Origin: Udeniomyces pyricola
Lineage: Eukaryota > Basidiomycota > Tremellomycetes > Cystofilobasidiales > Mrakiaceae
DNA length: 64,000 nucleotides
Assembly (NCBI GenBank): GCA_039545295.1
Contig: BCIK01000009.1
Coordinates: 434,001 to 498,000, forward strand
Reading direction: 5' to 3'
Positions 40,501 to 51,608 of the stretch are shown here, one piece after another. Positions within the stretch are counted from its first letter, which is position 1. Each line of letters begins with the position of its first letter. The position numbers were made by a program, and so were the translations under genes. The notes beneath the pieces are model-generated. The model was not told where the DNA came from, made no database searches, and saw nothing but the letters and a program-made list of their open reading frames with translations.

Positions 40501-42247
40501 CAGCATATGCTGCCGCGTTCTTCCTTCTCGGGGGCAGTCTTAAAGATGCCGTCAATGTCTGCCTGAGGCAGCTCGATGATTGGCAGCTTGCCGTCGCCAT
40601 CTGCCGCGTAGTCGAAGGTGGCGACCAAGGTCCCATTCTACGGTTCGTGTTAGAAAGCAAGATCATCCCATTGGCATTTCAGGGAGGTCATCGGTGGTTG
40701 GGTACATGGGCGTTCTGGTTGTTGGGCAGGAGAGACCTTGCTGTTCGCATCTTGGTCGTGAGTCATTTGCTTGCTTCTCGCCTCCTCCTCCTTGCTCTCA
40801 TCCTTCTCAGGCTTGTGCCAAGTAAGGCTGAATTGACAATGAGTCTATGATTTTTGAACCCTCCCCCCCCCCCCCCCCGCTTTTCCCTCTTCTCGACACC
40901 AGCGGATTGGACAATGCAGGCAAGACAACCATCTTGAAGCAACTCAACGGCGAAGACATCCGGACTGTCAGCCCGACGCTAGGGTTCGAGATCAAAACGT
41001 TTGGCGTTTTGCGTGTCATCATCCATCAACATGCTGTTGATGAGCTAGTCGATGCACGGCTGACTCTTCTTCCTCTCTCTCCCTCTCCCCCCCCCCCCCC
41101 CCCCTCCCCCCCCCCCCCCCCCCCCCCCAATCCTCCCCTTCCCCTTCAGACTCCTTTGAAGGATCTCTACTCGAGCATCGACCTTGCTGTTCCACCTCTT
41201 CAAGGCGACATCGCCGTCAAAGACGACGACCCGAGTCTAGCGCTCCTGTTCTCTCGGCTCAAATCAACGACGCTCCAGACGGCAAAGGGGACGAGTGAGA
41301 TTTCGGAACGGACGGAATTTAACTTTGTGTTGCATAACGCTAGGGTGTTTACCCGGATGGGTGAGTTTTAATTGACCTTGTGCAATTTCAGTTAGCATAT
41401 GTGTATATGTGTATATTTATATGGATATATATGTGTGTGATGTTTTGTGCTGAATTAGTTGAATCGCTCCTTCCCCCTTGTTGATTTCCTCCCCGTTTCT
41501 GTCGCCTTTCTCCTTCCAGGATGCCACGTTCTCGCTTTAGATCTCGTCAGATCCTGGTCGTTTGAACGTCCTTCGATTTCCCTTCCGAGTCGACCCAAAA
41601 AGCAACTCAACCCTTCTGTCAACCCAGATCTCAACCCGTCGTCGATCTTTGATGCCTTCACCTCCCCTATTTCGACCTTCCACCTCCCTCCTACATCCCC
41701 AACTTCCACCCGTACAACTCCCAGCACCACTGTATCTCAAACGCCTTCGACGGTCGTCCTCTCTACGAAGCCTCGATTCGAGGCGGGAGAAGCCGGACGA
41801 GACAAAGAAGGGGAAAACGGAGAGAAAGAAGATGAGGTGACGTCGTTCCATCGATCATCCCGACCAAGTCAACACGGTCGTCGACCATCGTTCCTCCTCA
41901 ATGCGGTAGGACGCCGGACGAGTATGCTGGCTATCGACCTGGACCTTCCAGAGTCGGTCCCACCGACACCGAGGTCGACGTCCCCGGCGCCCGGAGACGG
42001 AGACTCGACGATGATCGAGAAGGGAGAGAGTACGAGGACGTCTTTGCCTTTGGCAGCGGGATCTAAAGAGCAGCAGCAGGGTGAGAGGAAGAGATCGGAG
42101 GAGGACGATAAGGCGAGTAGGGAGGAGGAAGAAGAAGATCGGGCCGCAAAGGCGAGAAAGAAGGGTTTGGGAGGCCTTTTGAAGAACGTCAAGGATGAGC
42201 AAGCTCAAGCGACGTCGGAGTTTTCGTTTGATAGCTTTGGGTTCTGA
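34569..42247 (+). CDS. RAV1: Rav1, RAVE complex subunit (DMXL/rabconnectin-3 alpha family)
   Basis: Rav1 is the scaffold of the RAVE complex, which reassembles the V-ATPase V1 sector on vacuole and endosome membranes. ATG 34569 opens [16 protein letters not shown]. The N-terminal half is WD/beta-propeller-like: [95 protein letters not shown] and [17 protein letters not shown]. The conserved Rav1 C-terminal domain covers [80 protein letters not shown] and [20 protein letters not shown]. The exon ending at 40757 joins TPLKDLYSS at 41150 in phase 0. Then come [11 protein letters not shown] and [12 protein letters not shown], and a disordered charged end finishing [10 protein letters not shown]. 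Intron 40758-41149 holds a foreign-looking GTPase fragment. About fifteen exons; several early boundaries (35150-35620) are uncertain. Confidence 0.94.
40903..40999 (+). pseudogene. ARL2-type GTPase exon fragment inside a RAV1 intron
   Basis: Ninety-seven bases encode [19 protein letters not shown] followed by [12 protein letters not shown]. This is the P-loop and switch I of an Arf-like GTPase. NGED and SPTLGF point to ARL2/Cin4 rather than ARL3 or ARF. The fragment follows a good acceptor (CACCAG) and starts with one base completing a codon, as a real exon would. The donor side (GTTTGG) is weak. The rest of ARL2 (WDVGGQ, NKQD and so on) is absent here. The frame is open from an ATG at 40847 through C-rich DNA into the RAV1 exon at 41150. 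Direct joining of 40757 to 41150 restores normal RAV1, so I read this as a captured exon or pseudoexon; use as an alternative RAV1 exon is not excluded. Confidence 0.8.
41091..41128. repeat. C-rich homopolymer tract in RAV1 intron
   Basis: Two C runs broken by a single T just upstream of the RAV1 acceptor at 41149. They serve as an extreme polypyrimidine tract; the exact length in the assembly is doubtful. Confidence 0.88.
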
Positions 42248-42845
42248 AAGGATGCGGAAGAGGAAGAGGATGGTTGATATATATATATATATATAGAATA
42301 TCTTCTTGCTCAATCTGGATGAGGAAATGCATGACTCGGAGCTGTTACCATTGGTTCCTACTGAGTAGTAATCTCTCAGTCCCAGATCTGCTGTGTATAT
42401 TGGCAGGTTTGGTCAATTTGTCGAGGCCAAAATCCATCTGCGGCCTCGTTGACGTCCTGGGTTACGTTCATGCCTCCAACCGGCCTAGTACAACGTATAA
42501 GCCTCACGTACGCACATTTACAGGAAACCACGAGTACGCGAGATTCTTATGTACAATGTTTGATATTCGATGTTTCATTCACGATGCCGGATCCGAGCCG
42601 TCGGCGACCGGATGACGTCTTTGGCCGTATCATGTTCAAGACCGAGGTTTGATCGGCGATAGCCCAAGGCCCCCGGGCCCGAGGCAGAATCATGCACCTA
42701 AGTCTTCTTCGATCATTTATTTCTGCGTGTCTGACACTCCACCCTTACTTTCCCTCGCCCTCTCCAATCCCGCCCTTCACCCTAAACCCTGACTTGTCAT
42801 CTCGTCGTGACACCCCCCTTGATCCTTTCATAGACTTCGCTTGGG
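42248..42845. other. Region between RAV1 and the PDR transporter gene
   Basis: The RAV1 3' flank with a TA repeat (42276-42296), then the PDR upstream region with a C/G-rich palindrome (CCCCCGGGCCCGAGG near 42669). No gene is recognised. Confidence 0.6.
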
Positions 42846-45800
42846 ATGTTAGCTCCCATTCTCCCGTTGGGACGTCCCCTCACTGCAGGAGATCTCTCCG
42901 ATCCTGATTACCACCACCTAAATCACGATGGGCTAGAAGCCAATGTTCCTACTCCTCAGGACTCCCTCGATCGAGCTCCCATCGGTTCCACCTCCGAGTC
43001 CTCTCGTGATTCTACCAGCAACGATGTAACCCGCGCTCCAACCTCGAACGGTTCCATCGACCGACAAAAACAGAAGCAAGAGGATGACGACGACGAGCAG
43101 CAACAGGAGGAAGCCGAAAGGAGAGACTTTCTGACTGAAGAGAAATACCGCCCTACATTTGATCGCAAGGGGTCGAAACGTGCCGGATTCGATCGGCAAG
43201 CCTCCCATCGGACCGACGTCACGACGACGACTCAGGATGAGGAAAGCGATGGAGATGATGAGAAAGATGACGAGAATGCTAAGGATGTTTGGTATAGCAG
43301 ACGACTCAAGGTACGTCGACTGCGCCGTCGAAAGCTCAGCCCGCTCGCAGTAGCAGCTACATCTCTCGACTACATAAGTTTATGCGGCGCCGGCGGTGGG
43401 TGAGTCTGCCCTGCAATCCGCCGGCGTTGCATATGATCGGTTGATGGCCCTCTTATTTGGTCCAATATTTGTCGCCGTGACCGACCGTAAACCCCCGCTC
43501 ACCATCATTCTTTTTCTTCTTCTTGTTACCTTTGACATCTTTCTTTACCACGCTTGACTCTTCATATTTATGAAATCTATAGGAGAAACAACATCTTCTC
43601 GATCAACTCGAAGGGCCGCTCCCACCTTCCCGTCGACTTCCTCTGGCGTACAAGAACCTTTTCGTTCGAGGAACGGGCAAGGTAGGAGAGATTGTCTTTG
43701 CCCCGACCGTTGGATCCATCTTCCAAGGCCCCTTTGGCAAGATCAAGGATAAGAAACGGGCCGCACGGTTGTTGCAAGCCAAAGAGGGGGGAGATAGTAA
43801 CGGAGGAGAAAGGAAAACTGATGGCGGTCAGGCGTCGAAGAAGGTTTTCGAAGGTAGCTCTCCAGAAGAAAAGAGCCAGCAGGGAAGAGAATCTTCAACT
43901 CTCGGCGAGGGAGAGAGGTGAGTTGGACCGTACAGTCATGTATCCGGTTCATGTGGTATACTGATCACCGGTTGTTCATGATGTTGATGCTTCGGATTCT
44001 TTCGGCTCTTCTGGTAGGTACCTCCTTCGTGACTTCAATGGGGTAGTCAAGAGCGGTGAGATGATGCTTGTCGTCGGCCGTCCAGGCAGTGGAACAACCA
44101 CTTTTCTCAAGACTCTTGCAAGCCTCACCAAGGGTTACGCTGGGGTCGATGGGGAAATACTTTACGGATCAATGCGTACGGTTCCCCTTCTGGTTTTTGT
44201 CGATTGCGTTCCCCGACGCTGTGATTCTTTAGCAATCGCCTGACACAAGTATCTTTTTTGCCTCGACAGACTTTGATGAACTCAAAGCCTCTGAGAACCA
44301 GGTTGTCTTTAATGGGGAAGATGACATCAACTTCCCTCAACTCAAGGTATCATGCTGTCCTTTGGTCTTTGCTTTTCTTTTGAACGTCTGTTCGGCTAGC
44401 AGTTTGACTGACGAAGTATTCGGGACGTCCTTGAACCCCAGGTTGGCCACACCCTGAACTTTAACATTAGGTATGTGAGAGTCATCCATCCTTTCCCGTA
44501 AAGCTGGTTCTATGTTGTTGACAGCATGTCTGCCCCCTGCTTGTTCGCAACATCAGGATGAACATGCCGGCCCCTCACGCTCGAGTACCTTCGTCCGAAG
44601 GTGGACCACCGCTCACGCCACAGGACTACCAAGAAAAGGAACTGGCAGAGCTTCTTCACATCCTTGGTCTCGAGCATACCGTTGACACCAAAGTTGGAGA
44701 CGCCTTCGTCAGGGGTGTGTCTGGTGGTGAGAAAAAGGTACGTCATACATCTCCTTGGCGCTGTAGCGAAGCCACTTTTACAACAGGCTCTTTTCTCATA
44801 CCTTTGCCTGAATCTCTTCACCGTCTCGTGTTTCTTTTTTGTAGCGTGTGTCTATCGCTGAAGTTATTGCGAGTCGGGCCTCTGTCCAATGTTGGGATGC
44901 CGCTACGAGAGGCTTAGATGCCAACACCGCTCTCGAGTATGTTGAACCAACTACTTTTAATCCTCAGGCTGGGATTTTTTCCCTGCTCATCAACGCTGAT
45001 ATGTTATTATCTGTTTTTCTGCTAGTTACACCAAGATTATGCGAGTCTCCACCGACGTGCTGGGAAACTCGACAGTGATCTCCCTCTATCAAGCGGGCAA
45101 CCAAATCTACAAGGTATGTCGGATTGACCCATTACACCGGGCACTAATGAGGTCGCTTTGTTAATTCCTCCAGCTTGTGCCAATCTTTTTTTTTTTTTTC
45201 AGCTCTTCGATAAAGTCACCGTCATCGCGGAGGGTCAAGTACTCTACTATGGCCCTCGAGCTAAGGCTCAGGGATACTTTGAAGACCTCGGGTTTGTCTG
45301 CTCTAAAGGGGCTAACGTTGCAGACTTCCTGACGGGCGTGACGGTCGAGAAGGAACGCGTCGTCAAAGATGGCACGGAGGTACGACTCTATCACGTTGCC
45401 TTTCTTATGTCTCTTTGTCCTCTGTTCGGCTGGACTAACATCGGGCCGTCACGTTCGCCTGGCTCTTGGTTGATTTCAGGTCCCTACGAGCGTCGATGAC
45501 TTCGCTCAGCGGTACAAGGACTCTGATATTGGACGAGAGATGCGGAAGGAACTCGACGCTCATCTCCAGGATCACAGCTCTCTTCAGGCCGAGACTGAAA
45601 ACACCCATGCGTTCGTTCGGGCCGAGCAGAATAAGCTTGCCTTCAAGGGTCAACCCCAGCGAGCGGATTATCTGCATCAAATCAGATACGCCTTGATTCG
45701 AGAGGGCCAGCAACGATGGGCCGATAAGCCAACGCTCGTGAGTTGAGCTTTCCAGGCTTACCTAAGCGTCCTGTTCTAGCATGTCTCTTGCCAATAGCTG

Positions 45801-48800
45801 ACTTGAATTGGGGCTGTTTCAGTTTGCTCGACAAATCACGACCGTCATCCAGGCGTTGCTCATTGGCAGGTAAGTCATTCGAGCTTACGGGATGTATCAG
45901 CTCTACAACCCAACTCGTCGCCGTGTTTTTGACTCTGCTTCTATTGGGCCTGTCAGTCTCTTCTACGAGATTTCTCAGACGACCGGCGGAGCGTTCCTGG
46001 TGGGCGGGGCGCTCTTCCTCTCTATCCTTCAGCCGTCCCTCATTTCGCTCTCCGAGACGACTGCAGCCTTTGAAGGCCGTTCGGTCCTGGCCAAACACAA
46101 AGGTATACAGCTTGCATCTTGCGCCAAGTGGAGGCAGAATGCGTAATGGTACGAGCTGACTGTTCGCTGAATGGTGGGCGTCTTTTTCAGGGTTTTCGAT
46201 GTATCGCCCATCTGCCATCATCTTGGCGCAGACGGTTGCCGATGTGCCCATCTACTTGGCTCAGTTTGTCGTGTTTACTGTGAGTTATCGTCATGTGTAG
46301 TGTTCTAGAGCATGTTCCCACGGATTCCCAACGATCCTTTGTTCTGACCCTCGCGAGTGATTTTTTTTCCTGCAGACGATCATTTACTTTGTGCGTACCA
46401 TCGCTACGCATACATTTATCCATTCATCATGGAATCGTAAAAAAAAAATTCGCGGCCTGACTTGCTGACCACTTTCCTCCGTTCCTTGCTTGCAGATGTG
46501 CTTCAAGAATTTTGAGTACCAAGCCGGGCACTACTTCATCATGCTGCTCTTTATCTACACCACAACTCTCTGCACGACGGCCCTCTTCAGATTAATTGGC
46601 AGTCTCTTCTCGACATTCCAGGGAGCCAGTAAAGTTTCGGGCCTGTTGTTCTCCGTCCTTGTCACATATGCGGGTTACATCATTGCCTCAACGCAGATGC
46701 ATCCTTGGTTTGGTAAGCCCAATCGTTGATCTCTGATATATATGGCCTCTTTCATTGTAAAAGCTGATGCCTGTTGATTTCGCCTGTACATTTCATCCAT
46801 CAGCTTGGATCCGATGGATTGATCCAGTTTATTATGCGGTTTCTTCACTCATCTCCGACCAACTTTCGGGAAAAACTCTGGAGTGCGTCCCCAACAACCT
46901 CGTCCCATATGGTGAAGGCTACACGGAAGGTCAAAATCAAGGTGTGTGCTACCGTTTCTTGTAGCATCCTATGAGTCTTGACGATTGTTACTGATCTCAA
47001 CACCCGTGATGCTTCTATCTTCTCTTACGTTTCGTATCGACTCACAACAGGGTGTGCCTTTGCGGGAGCAACGGCTGGATCTACTCAAGTCTCTGGAACG
47101 GCGTATCTCGCGACCTCGCTTAGCTTTCACCGTAGCGATCTGGTACGTTTGAATCGTCGAGAAAGCCACCCTGCTCATCCCACTCGCTCATTCGATTCTT
47201 GTGGCTTGGTACAATCAGTGGCGAAACTTTGGCATCATTGTTGCCCTTTGGATCTTTTTCGTCTTTGCCACTTGCGTCGCAACCGAGCGTTTGCCTGCGG
47301 CTGGCTCCAACAGTTTGTCCCGTTCTTTTTCGCATCAAAGTGCACGATAGAAAGGATATTCTCGAATTGACTTGTCTGGCTCTACACTCTTTTTTTTATT
47401 TAATATCTTAATAATCAGAGTCTATCCTTCTCTACAAGCGTGGTGGAGGTCACAAGTTCATGAAATCGCAACGCAAGACGCAGAATGAGGAGGAGGGTCG
47501 CAATCGATCACGGGACGATGGCAGCGACAGTGACGATGGCAAGCTTCAAGCATCAAAATCGACGTTCAGCTGGGACAAGCTCTGCTACACTATCAACGCC
47601 GGAGGGAAGAACCGTACTCTGCTTGACGGCGTCCAGGGTTACTGCAAGCCAGGCACTTTGACTGCCCTCATGGGCACGTTCTCTGATTTTGTTGTACTCT
47701 TTTGAGCCCCGTATGGAACCAGAAAGCTGACTAGAACCATTCCATTTCTTCTCTCCTTCCTAATCCTGTAGGTTCTTCCGGAGCTGGCAAGTCGACGCTT
47801 CTCGATGCTCTTGCGAAACGAAAAGACGAGGGTGACCTCACAGGAGAGGTCCTTGTCGACGGTCGACCGCTTCCCATCTCCTTCCAGCGAACGACTGGGT
47901 GAGTTTCATCGCGTTTTTTTTTGTTGCCGAGCCAACGTACTGTAAAGGCTGAAGGTTTCACTTTGGTGTGGTGACTTCTTTATGTCTCTAGTTACTGCGA
48001 GCAAACCGATACTCATCTTCCGACAGCCACGGTCCGCGAAGCACTCGAATTTTCGGCCCTCCTTCGACAACCCCGATCTGTGCCGGACAAGGAGAAGCTT
48101 GCTTACGTCGACACCATCATTGATCTCCTTGAGCTGCATGACATCGAGGATGCCATCATTGGTGAACCAGGAGCCGGCCTCGGGATCGAACAAAGGAAGC
48201 GATTGACCATCGGAGTTGAGCTCTCTGCCAAACCGTACGTTTGCATCTTTCTCCTTGTCAGGCCGAGATGAGGCTCATTGTTTATACTTAAAGCCTTGTA
48301 TGACCCAAAACAAGCCAAGCATGATCTGTCTTGGCAAACTAATCTTGACTTCACTGCGCTTCCTCGTGCCCTGACAACAGATTGCTGCTCTTCCTTGACG
48401 AGCCTACGAGTGGACTCGACGGACAAGCCTCTTTTTTGATTGTGACCTTCCTGAAGAAGCTTGCTGCTGCTGGTCAAGGTTAGCCTTGTTTTGTATTTGT
48501 TGCAATCTTCACGTGCTGTCTTCCTCTGTAACCTAATGCATCATCTTGCTGTTGTATCCTCGAATTAGCTTGCTTGGTTACCATCCATCAGCCGAGTGCG
48601 GTTTTGTTCGAGCAGTTTGAAAACCTCCTGCTCCTGAAAGCTGGAGGCAAGGTGCGACTCCTTACGTCTTCAGATCGCGTGTATCTTACCTCACCCATAG
48701 CTGACGAATCGTTTTGTTTTTTTTTTTTTTTTTTTTTTTTTTTGCTCTGCTAGACGGTCTACTTTGGCCCTATTGCGGATCTAAAAGGCTATTTCAAGAA

Positions 48801-51035
48801 GGAAGGTGTCAGCATGCCGCGAAACGTGAACCCTGCCGAGCGAATGATCGACATCGTTTCGGGTAACCTCTCCAAGGACAAAGGTAAGCCCCCGCTACAC
48901 AAATTTCAACAATGCTCTTGAAGAATCCAGACGATGTGGTTGCTGGTCCTTTTCGATTCTCATCTGTTGAATCACCACAACTCTTGTGTAGACTGGGCGG
49001 ACGTCTGGAAGAACTCGAATGAGCATGAACAGCTCGTTAAAGAGCTGGCTCGGATCAAGAGCGAGGGCGACGGTGGCGAAAGAGAGGAGTCCGAAGAAGA
49101 CAAGGAGACCTATGCCGCCTCAACTTGGACGCAGATGAAGCAGGTCGTCAAGCGGGGTTCGGTCTCATTATGGAGAGACACCGACTACGTCACAAACAAG
49201 GTTGCTCTGCACATTGGCTCTGGACTGTTCAACGGGTTTACGTTCTGGATGGTGAGTCTCCCATCTTCAGCGCAGAAGCATCTGATCGAGAACCGGCGTA
49301 GTTCTTTGTGAGATTGATAGCTCTTGATCGTTCGTCACAATTCATCCGACAGATTGGTAACAGCTACCAGGATCTACAGAATCGACTATTTACGACTTTC
49401 CTCTACGTCTTCGTAGCTCCCGGTGTCATTGCTCAAGTCCAACCTCACTTCATCGGCCATCGCATGATTTTTGAGGCTCGTGAGAAAAAGGCACGAATCT
49501 ACAGCTGGACCGTCTTTGTGTTTTCTGAAATTGTGTGCGAGATTCCTTACCTGCTGGTAAGTGTTTCGTTCATCTTGTCGAGTCTTGATGTCTGCGGAAC
49601 AACGACTGATGTACCTTGTGCTGTATCTCACATTGTTCGTGCTAGGTTTGCGCCTTTCTCTATTGGGCATGCTGGTGGCCCGTTATTGGTTTCTGTGAGT
49701 ACCATGCGAACTTGTTCTCGGATGATCGTGTAAAGACTGACACTCTTATCCTTCCTTTTATCTCCCTCTGTCCTTTTCCTCCTAAGCGTATAAGCCAAGT
49801 ATAGTGGGTCCAGTGCTAGGGGAGATGTGGCTGTACCAGTTCTTGTACACCGGCATCGGCCAGTTCGTAGCTGCCTATGCTCCGAATGCCGTACTGGCAG
49901 CTCTGGTCAACCCTCTGTTAATCGGTGTCGTGAGTCATATCGTCTCCGAGAGCGTCTGGTCTGCGTTCCGTGGAGACATTGGCTAACAATTATCCTCTTT
50001 GTCCTCTCTTCCCCTTTCCCTATGAAACCAGCTTGTATCCTTCTGCGGAGTGAGTGAATATCGATCCTTTGATCCATACAGTGCAAACCTGACAGCTGAC
50101 CTGAAAACTGTCAACGTTGTAGGTCCTTGTACCTCAACCCCAGATTCCCAAATGGTGGGGAACATGGCTGTAAGTTTGTCGTTGTAATTCCTAGCTGAAT
50201 TTCGATGCCTTTGACTGCTGTTCATCCCTACTCTCGCTGATCTTTCCAATTCGGCTCTCATGAATCCTCGACAGATACTACCTGTAAGTCTGGTTCTCAG
50301 TCTCAAGGTATCATCCGATCGTTTTCTGATCGCTCCCGTTCTTCGCTCTGATGCATTCATTCCATGCCCCTCAAAGTGACCCATTCAATTACTTGATGGG
50401 CGGTTTGCTCGTTTGGCATGTCTGGCCTGCCGAGGTCCAGTGCACTACAGATGAATATGCGTTCGTTAAGCCATTGATCCATCTACTGCCCAGTCTTCAC
50501 CGCATAATGGGATGCTGACCTTCATCACCTTCTTATGTCCATCTTTCATTAGTCGGTTCACCCCTCCTAGCGGTCAATCTTGCGGTGCCTACCTCGAGAG
50601 GTTCCTTACCTCAAATCCAGGCTATCTTCAAGATCCGTCTGCGACGACCGAGTGCCTTTTCTGTCCTTACAGTCAAGGGTCCGAATACCTCGCCACGCTT
50701 GGTTTGACCAAATATAGGGACGGTTAGTCATGCATCTTCTCGTGTTCTTGGACCAACTTCAAATGAGACTGCGTGGTTGACGTTCGTCTCGACTTTCTTT
50801 ACGTGCCTCTTCTTTGATGTTTCAGGCTGGCGCGACATCTTGATCACCTTGCTCTTCGTCATATCGTCCTATGGTACCGTCTTTTTGCTCATGAAGCTTC
50901 GAAGCAAGAACACGAAGAGTGCCTCGGTGAGTCACATTTCTCCTGTCGAGTCTACGAGGTAAACCTAGCAGCCTTCACCCAAGCTTTGTGAACTGACGGT
51001 CATACGGTGCCTTTTTTTGATTGCATCCGCAGTAA
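42846..51035 (+). CDS. Full-length PDR-type (ABCG) multidrug ABC transporter
   Basis: Plasma-membrane exporter of the fungal PDR family, organised (NBD-TMD)x2. ATG 42846 starts a long acidic disordered N-terminus. NBD1 has [14 protein letters not shown] (Walker A), [16 protein letters not shown] (signature), [18 protein letters not shown] (Walker B/D-loop) and [23 protein letters not shown]1 runs from about 45840 ([59 protein letters not shown]). NBD2 has [33 protein letters not shown] (degenerate signature), [11 protein letters not shown] and [20 protein letters not shown]2 has [20 protein letters not shown] and [20 protein letters not shown], then a Cys-containing loop. The final helix is [23 protein letters not shown]1 departs from the usual GxGC Walker A and WDN Walker B forms. 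If the last donor (near 50936) is used, TAA at 51033-51035 follows the acceptor at once; unspliced, the stop is at 50960-50962. More than twenty exons. Confidence 0.96.
48718..48743. repeat. T26 homopolymer in PDR intron
   Basis: A run of 26 T forms the polypyrimidine tract before the exon starting [10 protein letters not shown]. Confidence 0.9.
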
Positions 51036-51608
51036 ACTCTGTGCTGCTTCTCATCTTTTATGACTTGGTTGATACCACATGTCGCTTCACCTGCAAGCGT
51101 TGAGGATGTTTTCTTCCTTTTTTTCCTTTTCTTGGCAATATATATCGATATGATGGCTCCGTGTGTCGTTTCAGCAGATGATCATAGGCTACGCACTTCG
51201 AACGGTCAAAGATGATCGTCATCTTTAAGGTCGATTCAATTCATCAACTGACCGATGGATGACCCAAATATATATTGCTGCATATGGCTTGAAAAAATGT
51301 TTTTTCTTCTTCTTCTCAAGTCCGAAACGATTTATAGTCATCGTCACGCACGCTGATACTAGTAGTTTGTACCGAATGGGTCGATCAATGAAATATTCAT
51401 ATTCAAAAATTCAATTCCGACTCATGAGAGTGTTGCTCAACAATCACGCGCTTCACACGTTGCTCCGGAGATGTCCTGAACACCGACCCAATTTCCAGCT
51501 CGCACGATCGGTGCTCTTCCCCCCGCTATTGCGACGCACACCCATCAGCCCGAATCACTCACTCAAGACGTTCACTCAAACTGCCTACCATTCCAGATAT
51601 CTGCGACC
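51036..51608. other. Region between the PDR gene and PIF1
   Basis: The PDR 3' flank and PIF1 upstream region. It contains an ATATATATCGATATGATGG piece near 51137 and ATATATATTGCTGCATATGG near 51267. From 51424 an ATG-initiated Arg/Leu-rich open frame runs on and may be an alternative PIF1 leader. Confidence 0.5.

Noticed and set aside
40847..41371. Single long open frame considered as an independent ARL2 gene
   Set aside because: It lacks the GTPase motifs after switch I and runs through a C homopolymer into a conserved RAV1 exon. RAV1 joins normally without it.
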